From PFL42 sp964492235 (GTDB lineage Bacteria > Chloroflexota > Anaerolineae > Anaerolineales > E44-bin32): a stretch of 6,417 bases of DNA. The stretch lies in NCBI GenBank assembly GCA_964492235.1, contig CAZBJQ010000145.1, positions 1 to 6,417 of the forward strand, in the 5' to 3' direction. Each line of letters begins with the position of its first letter. The stretch's first letter is position 1. The translations under genes and the position numbers were made by a program. Shown in pieces: positions 1 to 4,944 of the stretch. The notes beneath the pieces are model-generated. The model was not told where the DNA came from and did no database searches. It saw nothing but the letters and a program-made list of their open reading frames with translations.

Positions 1-902
1 GTCTTGCTGATCAGGGCGAAGAACACCAGCGCCAGCCCGGCGGTGACGATGATGGCGGCCGCCATGCCCCAGAAGTTGCGCTTGTAGTCCGAGGCCCCGC
101 GGACCTCGCCGTAGAGCGTCGAGCCCCAGTTCGGCCACAGATTGAAGAACACGATCATCGGGATCAGGGCGAAGCTCGCCCCGAAGGCTATGGAACCGAA
201 CTGGCCGAAGGTCACGCCGGCTGCCTCCCCGGCCTGGATGGTTGCCGTGTAGTAGTCGCCAGGAGGCACGCCGTAAAGCGCCGGCAGGTTGGCGTTAAGC
301 CCGGCGATGAAGGAGGCCCGGCTGCCAAAGAGAAGCAGGGCGAAGACTACTGCCAGGCCAACCGCGCCGACGTAGAAGCTAAACTTCTGCACCCGGGCGT
401 ACCACCTCATGCCGATGGCGATATAGATGAAGACGATCAGGCACACCAGGAGCATGCTGGTCAGCGGACCCCAGGGGTAGGTGGTGAACCAGAGCGCCGC
501 CTGAGGAAAACCCAGGATGGCGGTGATCGGGGTGAGGAACTCGTAGGCCAGCATCTGACCGTAGAGCGGCACCCACAGCCACAGGATGAACCACCAGCCG
601 GTGACGGTCAGCAGGAAGCCCACGCCCCGGCCGAGGATGCGGCTCTGCCAGACGTAGTCGCCGCCGGCGCGCGGCATGGCCGAGATCAGGCTGGCATACA
701 GGATGACCTCGAAGATGGTGAAGACCCCACCTATAACCACGGCCGTCCCGAGGTCCCCGCCGAAGTACCAGCAGTACGAGAAGATGAACAGACCCAGAGT
801 AATCAGGTTGATGGAGAAAGTGGCGTAGATGAACGCGTCAAAAACCGACCACGACCGCACCAGTCCGCTTGCTTTTCGTACGAACAGAGTTGCTTCGCTC
901 AT
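1..902 (-). CDS. APC-superfamily amino-acid permease, N-terminal 300 residues (runs off left edge)
   Basis: This is a multi-pass inner-membrane transporter, probably for amino acids or related amines by cation symport or exchange; the substrate cannot be read from sequence. The reading frame is open from the ATG at 902-900 to the window edge, giving 300 complete codons plus two bases. Hydrophobic helices appear at about residues 20-45, 52-75, 95-125, 147-165, 176-193, 235-255 and 278-298, so roughly seven of the family's usual twelve are present. The diagnostic segment is SAMPRAGGDYVWQSRIL (residues 74-90), the loop after TM2 that is typical of APC permeases. A second characteristic stretch is PNWGSTLYGEVRGA (257-270). 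TM1 lacks an obvious Gly-rich G-x-G break, so the exact branch is unclear. The start is fixed by AAAGGAG seven bases upstream. It lies 178 bp downstream of the phosphoesterase on the same strand. The family call is firm and the substrate is unknown. Confidence 0.9.
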   Translation of the reverse strand, partial: MSEATLFVRKASGLVRSWSVFDAFIYATFSINLITLGLFIFSYCWYFGGDLGTAVVIGGVFTIFEVILYASLISAMPRAGGDYVWQSRILGRGVGFLLTVTGWWFILWLWVPLYGQMLAYEFLTPITAILGFPQAALWFTTYPWGPLTSMLLVCLIVFIYIAIGMRWYARVQKFSFYVGAVGLAVVFALLLFGSRASFIAGLNANLPALYGVPPGDYYTATIQAGEAAGVTFGQFGSIAFGASFALIPMIVFFNLWPNWGSTLYGEVRGASDYKRNFWGMAAAIIVTAGLALVFFALISK

Positions 903-909
903 CGAGAAG

Positions 910-916
910 CTCCTTT
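910..916 (-). promoter_or_regulatory. Strong Shine-Dalgarno of the permease gene
   Basis: Read on the minus strand, AAAGGAG stands seven bases before the ATG at 902. It is the strongest ribosome binding site in the window and fixes the permease start. Confidence 0.8.
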
Positions 917-965
917 GCGGGTACTGTCGTTCCGGTGTCGCCCTCGAGCCCGGGCGCCACCGGCT

Positions 966-988
966 GCAGTGCACTGCGTCTGAGTATT
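966..988 (-). promoter_or_regulatory. Possible permease promoter element with a 12-bp palindrome
   Basis: GCAGTGCACTGC at 966-977 is a perfect 12-bp inverted repeat. Just upstream on the minus strand, AATACT (988-983) could be a weak -10 box (4 of 6 consensus matches), which would place the transcription start near 976, inside the palindrome. No credible -35 box is seen at the right distance. The palindrome is directly visible. Its role as an operator for a dimeric repressor is inference, as is the promoter itself. Confidence 0.3.
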
Positions 989-1038
989 GATCGGCCCGTT
1001 CCTTGCCCGCTCCTGATCGATACCATCCTCCTTCGCCC

Positions 1039-1063
1039 GGCGGCAGAACGGCGTTCCGCCCCC
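1039..1063 (-). terminator. Stem-loop after the phosphoesterase gene, no U-tract
   Basis: Eighteen bases past the phosphoesterase stop, the transcript can form a stem with arms 1063-1054 and 1048-1039 (one mismatch, one G-U pair) around a five-base loop at 1049-1053. No run of U follows, so it is not a standard intrinsic terminator. It may protect the 3' end, or it may be a GC-rich coincidence. Confidence 0.3.
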
Positions 1064-1080
1064 GGGGCCTCCAGTGGGGA

Positions 1081-2022
1081 TCAGCCCGTCGTCAGCATGT
1101 AGTTGCCGACGGCCTTCTCTTTCAGATCCACCAGCGCCCCGTGCAGAATTCCCTGCTCGTACATAGATCCGGGATTCACGCACAGCGTGCGCCCGAACTT
1201 GCGCGTGCCCTTGCCCTCGTGGATGTGACCATGGAGTGTCAACAACGGCTTGTAGGTCTGGATGGCCTTCAAGACCGACTTGCTGCCCACCGGCACCAAT
1301 GAGCGCCCGGCGTAGGCGGGTCGAAGGTCCTTGGTCAGTTCTGGCGCCTCATCCAGGCCGCTGCCGTAAGGTGGGGCGTGGAAATTGAAGACGGCGTTGG
1401 GCTTGTCCTGCACCTTGCTCAACACCGCCTCGATGCGCTTCCCCAGCTGCTCGTCCGGCTCTTCCCGATGGGTATCCCAGGGCGTCGGATTCGACCAGCC
1501 GGTGCTGGCCATTTCGTGATGGTCGTCGAGCGCCACCACTTCCCCCTCCACCGAGTGCACGGTCTTCGAAGCCGAAATCACCTGGTCGATTTCGAACATG
1601 TCGTCGTTGCCCGGGCAGACGTAGCAGCGGATGCCGCTCACTGCCAGCCTGGCATCGGCGTACTCCATCCATTGCTGCACGGTGCTCGTGGCCTGCTCGA
1701 TGAAGAGCTCATCGGAGCGGCCAGGGGTCGCCGAGATGGCTGCCACTTCGTCGGGATCGGTGATATAGGGGTAGTAGCCGCGGTTGCGGATCGTGCCGGC
1801 CATCAGCTCGGCGTCCTGCCGACTGTCCAGGATCGTCTCCTGCTCGAGCAGGGTCACCTTGTACTTGCCGTTTCCCTGGGCAATGATCGGGATGATGGCC
1901 TTACCGGTCATGTCGCCGCCCAGGACCAGTAGATTGGCCTCATAGAACTTGGCGGCGTTGATGAACTTCTTCCAGCACACCTCGGATCCATGAACGTCGG
2001 TCGCAAAGAAGATCCGTACCAA
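1081..2022 (-). CDS. Calcineurin-like metallophosphoesterase (Icc-related type)
   Basis: This is a predicted cytosolic phosphoesterase of 313 residues using two metal ions; the substrate is unknown. All core motifs are present in order: ATDVHG (D9, H11), GGDMTG (D37), PGNDD (N139), FNFHAPPYGSG (H215), LHGHIHEG (H264, H266, H268) and then VNPGSMYEQG (283-291). The NPGS ending is typical of Icc-related and YfcE-like phosphoesterases. About 100 residues separate the D37 and N139 motifs, longer than in compact members of the fold. This insert carries a mixed helix/strand segment (about 41-125) that probably shapes substrate choice. There is no signal peptide or membrane segment. The start is a TTG at 2022-2020; it gives the natural start of the first beta strand (VRIFFATD) and is preceded by GGGAGG five bases upstream. 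A good promoter lies about 215 nt upstream of it. The permease follows on the same strand after 178 bp. The fold is certain and the cellular role is not. Confidence 0.93.
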   Translation of the reverse strand: MVRIFFATDVHGSEVCWKKFINAAKFYEANLLVLGGDMTGKAIIPIIAQGNGKYKVTLLEQETILDSRQDAELMAGTIRNRGYYPYITDPDEVAAISATPGRSDELFIEQATSTVQQWMEYADARLAVSGIRCYVCPGNDDMFEIDQVISASKTVHSVEGEVVALDDHHEMASTGWSNPTPWDTHREEPDEQLGKRIEAVLSKVQDKPNAVFNFHAPPYGSGLDEAPELTKDLRPAYAGRSLVPVGSKSVLKAIQTYKPLLTLHGHIHEGKGTRKFGRTLCVNPGSMYEQGILHGALVDLKEKAVGNYMLTTG

Positions 2023-2027
2023 GCCAA

Positions 2028-2033
2028 CCTCCC
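2028..2033 (-). promoter_or_regulatory. Shine-Dalgarno supporting the TTG start of the phosphoesterase
   Basis: On the minus strand GGGAGG is followed by five bases and then TTG (2022-2020). No ATG or GTG close by gives a better N-terminus, so this site decides the start. Confidence 0.65.
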
Positions 2034-2066
2034 AAGGGCCGACCGATCCTGCTGGGCGGTGCCCTT
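2034..2066 (-). promoter_or_regulatory. Stem-loop abutting the phosphoesterase ribosome binding site
   Basis: On the minus-strand transcript AAGGGC-ACCG (2066-2057) can pair with CGGT (2045-2042) and GCCCTT (2039-2034). This makes ten base pairs with a two-base bulge (2041-2040) and an 11-base loop. The stem ends on the base next to the GGGAGG ribosome binding site, so stacking or refolding could tune translation. The pairing is visible; the function is inference. Confidence 0.35.
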
Positions 2067-2243
2067 TGTCTCACGGTCTTGCGGCCGAAGTGAGCGGGGA
2101 GACCAGGGGCTTATTGGCCGCGCCCGGCGCCCACGAGGTTGTCCGGAAGCCATGCGGGCGGCTGAGGCGCCCGCCGGGTTGCCCGGCGTGCCACGCGACC
2201 CACCGCCGTTGTGCCGATACTGGGTTGGGCCTTCCTTCCGCTC

Positions 2244-2271
2244 AGTATAGCAGGGTTCCCCCGATGGTCAA
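2244..2271 (-). promoter_or_regulatory. Sigma-70-type promoter driving the phosphoesterase
   Basis: On the minus strand TTGACC (2271-2266) is followed by a 16-base spacer and TATACT (2249-2244), with TGC just before the -10 (extended -10). Each hexamer is one base off consensus. The predicted start is near 2237. This is the best promoter in the window. Confidence 0.65.
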
Positions 2272-2321
2272 ACGGCAATACAACTGCCTTTCAAACTGGC
2301 GTTCGCCGATGGCGCGGCCGC

Positions 2322-2333
2322 TATAATCAGATT
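2322..2333 (+). promoter_or_regulatory. TATAAT box placing the nth transcription start at its GTG codon
   Basis: A perfect TATAAT (2322-2327) ends six bases before the GTG at 2334, the usual distance to a transcription start. There is no clear -35 box (GCGTTC at 17-bp spacing) and no Shine-Dalgarno between the box and the GTG. Together these suggest a leaderless mRNA beginning at or next to the start codon. Confidence 0.5.
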
Positions 2334-3026
2334 GTGGTCCCCGACCGCCGTCGCGCCCGGCTCGTTCACGAGCGGCTGCTGCAGGCCTACGGCTCTCCCC
2401 ATTGGCGGACACCCTTGTCGCCCCTGGAGGAGCTGGTTTCGACGATTCTCTCCCAGAATACGAACGATTTGAACCGAGATCAGGCCTACGCCGCCCTGCG
2501 ATCCCGTTTCCCGGTCTGGGAGGCCGTGCGCGACGCGCCGCTGGAGGCCGTGGTCGAAGCCATCCGCCCAGCCGGCCTGGCTCCACAGAAAGGCCCGCGC
2601 ATCCAGCGACTGCTGCGCCAGATCACCGAGGAATGCGGCGGGCTCGATCTGTCCTTCCTGCGCCAGACGCCTCCCGACCAGGTGTACGCCTGGCTGACCC
2701 ACTTCGAGGGTGTGGGACCCAAGACGGCCTCGATCGTGATGCTGTTCTCGCTGGATATGCCGGCGTTCCCGGTCGATACCCATGTTTACCGCGTCACGGG
2801 ACGCCTGGGATTGCGGCCGGCCAAGGTGAGCGCCGAAAGGGCGCACGAACTACTTGGAGAGCTATTCCCGCCGGAGGCCTACTACGCCGCCCACCTGAAC
2901 CTGATCCGGCTCGGGCGCGAGGTCTGCCGCTCCCGCAAACCGTCCTGCGCGGCGTGCGTCCTTCAGCCCCTGTGCGACTATGGGCGTTCTCGCGCCTCCA
3001 ATGGCCCCGAGCGGAGGGCGGCATGA
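2334..3026 (+). CDS. nth: Endonuclease III-family DNA glycosylase/AP lyase with 4Fe-4S cluster
   Basis: This enzyme probably removes oxidised pyrimidines from DNA and cleaves the abasic site in base-excision repair. From the GTG at 2334 it is 230 residues, close to the usual family length. The helix-hairpin-helix reads FEGVGPKTASIV with the catalytic Lys at K130. The GPD-loop Asp is D148 in PVDTHVYRV. Their spacing of 18 residues equals that of K120/D138 in the E. coli enzyme. The iron-sulfur ligands fit C198-x6-C205-x2-C208-x5-C214. An LSQNTND motif near the N-terminus replaces the LSAQATD of E. coli Nth, so this is a divergent branch and its substrate range may differ. The frame is open upstream to a GTG at 2211, but those codons cross the promoter region and show no family similarity. 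The GTG at 2334 gives a natural start, VVPDRRRARLVHERLLQAYG. The stop overlaps the kinase start by ATGA, indicating one operon. Confidence 0.9.
   Translation: MVPDRRRARLVHERLLQAYGSPHWRTPLSPLEELVSTILSQNTNDLNRDQAYAALRSRFPVWEAVRDAPLEAVVEAIRPAGLAPQKGPRIQRLLRQITEECGGLDLSFLRQTPPDQVYAWLTHFEGVGPKTASIVMLFSLDMPAFPVDTHVYRVTGRLGLRPAKVSAERAHELLGELFPPEAYYAAHLNLIRLGREVCRSRKPSCAACVLQPLCDYGRSRASNGPERRAA
3013..3018 (+). promoter_or_regulatory. Shine-Dalgarno of the kinase inside the end of nth
   Basis: GGAGGG lies four bases before the ATG at 3023, within the last codons of nth. With the ATGA overlap it supports translational coupling and fixes the kinase start, excluding the long open frame that extends upstream across nth. 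Confidence 0.7.
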
Positions 3027-4816
3027 CGGCCGAGCGGCTGGAATCGATCCGCCGCGCCCTGAAGACCCTGCAGGCGGCGCAGGATGCCCGCCTGGCGGCG
3101 ACGGCGCGCGACGCCCTGGTCGAACTGGAGGACCTCGCTGGCCAATTGGAAAAAGGTAGTGAACACGCCCGTCTGCTGGCACTGTTCGAAGTCTCCAGGG
3201 CCATCGGGTCCTCCCTGCGCCTGGACGAGGTCCTGCAGCAGGTGATGGACTCGGTCATCAAGCTGACGGGGGCAGAGCGTGGTTTCTTGCTGCTTTTCGA
3301 CGAGCGCTCACACGAGCGGGCGGTGCAGGTAGGCCGCAACTTCGAAGGCAAGAACCTGAGCCCACAAGACGTGCAGGTCAGCCGCACCGTGATCAGCGAA
3401 GTCCTGCAGACCGGCGAAGGCGTGGTCACCACCAACGCCCTGTCCGATGATCGCTTCCGCACCCAGGCGTCTGTCGTCGCCTACGCGCTGCGGTCGATCC
3501 TGTGTGTCCCCTTGCGCTCGCGCGGACAGGTGATCGGGGTGGTCTACGTCGACAACCGCATCAAGACCGCGCTCTTCGACCAGCGGGACCGCGAGATGCT
3601 GGAGGCCTTCGCCGGGCAGGCAGCCGTCGCCATTGAGAACGCCCGGCTGTATACACAGACCGACACCGCTCTGGCCCAACGCGTCCAGGAGCTCGAAACC
3701 CTGCAGCAGATCGACCGCCAGCTCAACACCCGCCTCGATACCCAGCGCGTGCTGGAACTCACACTGGAGTGGGCCCAGCGCGGCACCCGGGCCGATGGCG
3801 GTTGGGTCGCCGCTCAGGCCGATCGTGACTCGCCTATGGTCGTGGCTGCCGGAGAGGGCAAAGGATCGCCGGTCGATCTGTCGTCCCCGGACGTCGCCCC
3901 GGCCTTAGACAACGGGCCGGCGGTGTATCGCCAACCGACCACCAACGGGAAGGGGGAGCAGATGGTGATCCCGCTGCTGCACGCTGGCCAGCCGATCGCC
4001 ATGCTCGGGCTGGAGATGAAACAGGGCACCTTCGATCTCGAGAGCCAATCCTTCCTCCGCCGGCTGGCGGTGCATGCTGCGGTGGCGGTTGAGAACAGTC
4101 GACTGTACCAGGCGGTGCAAGGCGCCAACCTAGCCAAATCGCAGTTCATCACAGTTGTGTCTCACGAGATGAAGACGCCGATGACCTCGATCCGCGGCTA
4201 TGCCGACCTGGTCCGCCGCGGCATGGTCGGCCCGGTCAGCGAGCAGCAGGCGGAGTTCCTCGACATCGTGCTGGACAATGTGGACCGGATGGCAACCCTG
4301 GTCTCTGATCTGACCGACATCTCTCGGATTGAGACCGGACGGCTGAAGGTCAACCTGACCGAGGTCTCCCTGTCCCCCTACATCCAGGAAGTCGTGACCA
4401 CTCTGCGCCCGCAGATTGACGCCAAACAGCAGGTAGTGGAGGTGGTGGTCCCCGACAACCTGCCGCCCCTGCTTACCGACCCCTCCCGCCTGGTCCAGAT
4501 CCTCACCAACCTTGCCAGCAACGCCGTGAAGTACACACCGGACGGCGGCCGGATCCAGGTCGCAGCTTCCGCCCAGGGTCGCCTCGTGCGCGTACTTGTG
4601 CGCGATAGCGGCATCGGCCTCAGCCCGGAGGACCAGGCGAAGCTGTTCACGCAGTTCTTCCGGTCCGAAAGCCCTATGGTGCGGGAGCAGGCCGGTTGGG
4701 GCCTGGGCCTGAATGTCACCCGCAGCCTGGTCGAGTTGTTGGGCGGCAAGATCGGCGTTAGCAGCCAACTTGGTCAGGGCAGCACTTTCTGGTTCACTCT
4801 CCCCGCCACTAGCTGA
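3023..4816 (+). CDS. Soluble sensor histidine kinase with two GAF domains
   Basis: This is a predicted cytosolic kinase of 597 residues that autophosphorylates on a histidine and passes the phosphate to an unknown response regulator. Order: an N-terminal helical, coiled-coil-like segment (about 3-45); GAF1 (about 50-207, with ILCVPLRSRGQVIGVVYVDNR-type core strands); a short helical linker (214-233); GAF2 (about 225-360, more divergent); a HisKA dimerisation helix with H381 in SHEMKTPMTSI; and an HATPase domain with the N box around N500 (SNAVKYTP), the G1 box DSGIG (D528), the F box LFTQFF and the G2 box GWGLGL (558-563). All catalytic motifs look intact. There is no transmembrane segment or signal peptide, so the signal is internal, perhaps a small ligand or redox state bound by a GAF domain. 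I see no Cys/His set that would mark haem or bilin binding. It is coupled to nth upstream. No response regulator is present in the window. Confidence 0.92.
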   Translation: MTAERLESIRRALKTLQAAQDARLAATARDALVELEDLAGQLEKGSEHARLLALFEVSRAIGSSLRLDEVLQQVMDSVIKLTGAERGFLLLFDERSHERAVQVGRNFEGKNLSPQDVQVSRTVISEVLQTGEGVVTTNALSDDRFRTQASVVAYALRSILCVPLRSRGQVIGVVYVDNRIKTALFDQRDREMLEAFAGQAAVAIENARLYTQTDTALAQRVQELETLQQIDRQLNTRLDTQRVLELTLEWAQRGTRADGGWVAAQADRDSPMVVAAGEGKGSPVDLSSPDVAPALDNGPAVYRQPTTNGKGEQMVIPLLHAGQPIAMLGLEMKQGTFDLESQSFLRRLAVHAAVAVENSRLYQAVQGANLAKSQFITVVSHEMKTPMTSIRGYADLVRRGMVGPVSEQQAEFLDIVLDNVDRMATLVSDLTDISRIETGRLKVNLTEVSLSPYIQEVVTTLRPQIDAKQQVVEVVVPDNLPPLLTDPSRLVQILTNLASNAVKYTPDGGRIQVAASAQGRLVRVLVRDSGIGLSPEDQAKLFTQFFRSESPMVREQAGWGLGLNVTRSLVELLGGKIGVSSQLGQGSTFWFTLPATS

Positions 4817-4821
4817 CGCCG

Positions 4822-4860
4822 GGCGGATTGACCTTCCCTCCAATCGCCGGGCATGCGCCC
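4822..4860 (+). terminator. Tandem stem-loops after the kinase gene, no U-tract
   Basis: Five bases after the kinase stop, GGCG-ATTG (4822-4830, with G4826 bulged) pairs with CAAT-CGCC (4841-4848) around a ten-base loop. A small GGGC/GCCC hairpin (4849-4860) follows at once. No U-run follows, so termination is uncertain; an end-protecting or factor-dependent role is possible. Confidence 0.35.
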
Positions 4861-4922
4861 GCAACCCAAGGTACAGCTCTCTATGCCCGTACCGGATCGG
4901 ACCGCACCCTGCCGTCGCCCGG

Positions 4923-4931
4923 TGCTATCAT
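4923..4931 (+). promoter_or_regulatory. Extended -10 promoter element of the MFS gene
   Basis: TGC-TATCAT is an extended -10 (one mismatch to TATAAT) ending 13 bases before the ATG at 4945. The predicted transcription start is near 4938, leaving a leader of only about seven bases with no Shine-Dalgarno. No good -35 is seen (CGCACC at 17-bp spacing). It suggests the transporter has its own promoter. Confidence 0.45.
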
Positions 4932-4944
4932 CCTTTCCCTGCCG

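Larger units (their letters stand above)
2023..2237 (-). promoter_or_regulatory. Predicted long structured 5' leader of the phosphoesterase mRNA
   Basis: If transcription starts near 2237 from the promoter at 2244-2271, the mRNA has a leader of about 215 nt before the TTG start. It has several possible helices: ACCCA/TGGGT closing 2198-2225, a 7-bp hairpin at 2172-2188, a 7-bp hairpin at 2154-2174 and the stem at 2034-2066. The 2172-2188 and 2154-2174 hairpins share bases 2172-2174, so their full forms exclude each other. I see no match to a riboswitch class I know, no U-tract terminator and no convincing small ORF. GC-rich DNA makes chance helices likely. Confidence 0.35.

Noticed and set aside
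838..1026. Small minus-strand ORF preceded directly by AAGGAGG
   Set aside because: There is no space between the ribosome binding site and ATG, it overlaps the permease start out of frame, and the product is unrecognisable.
1378..1932. 184-codon plus-strand open frame across the phosphoesterase
   Set aside because: It is antisense to a gene with complete metal-binding motifs; the translation is His/Arg/Gly-rich with no family resemblance.
1908..2153. Possible upstream ORF starting at ATG 2153 in the phosphoesterase leader
   Set aside because: It has no Shine-Dalgarno and an Arg/Pro/Ser-rich product, and it ends within the phosphoesterase out of frame; it looks like a chance frame.
2222..2241. 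GGAAGGAAGGCC on the minus strand, resembling the GGAAGGAAGCAGCC of small SRP RNA
   Set aside because: It lies at the predicted transcription start, just after the -10 box, so the 5' arm of SRP RNA is missing and no matching opposite strand is seen.
2211..2333. Upstream GTG 2211 start for nth
   Set aside because: The added 41 codons cross both divergent promoters and lack family similarity or a ribosome binding site.
2402..3022. Long in-frame open extension upstream of the kinase ATG
   Set aside because: It lies over nth in another frame, its translation is low-complexity Arg/Pro/Gly-rich, and nth has intact catalytic motifs. The ATG at 3023 has a ribosome binding site.
4130..4864. 244-codon minus-strand open frame across the kinase 3' half
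   Set aside because: It is a shadow of the HisKA/HATPase coding sequence, typical of GC-rich DNA, with no recognisable domain or start signal.
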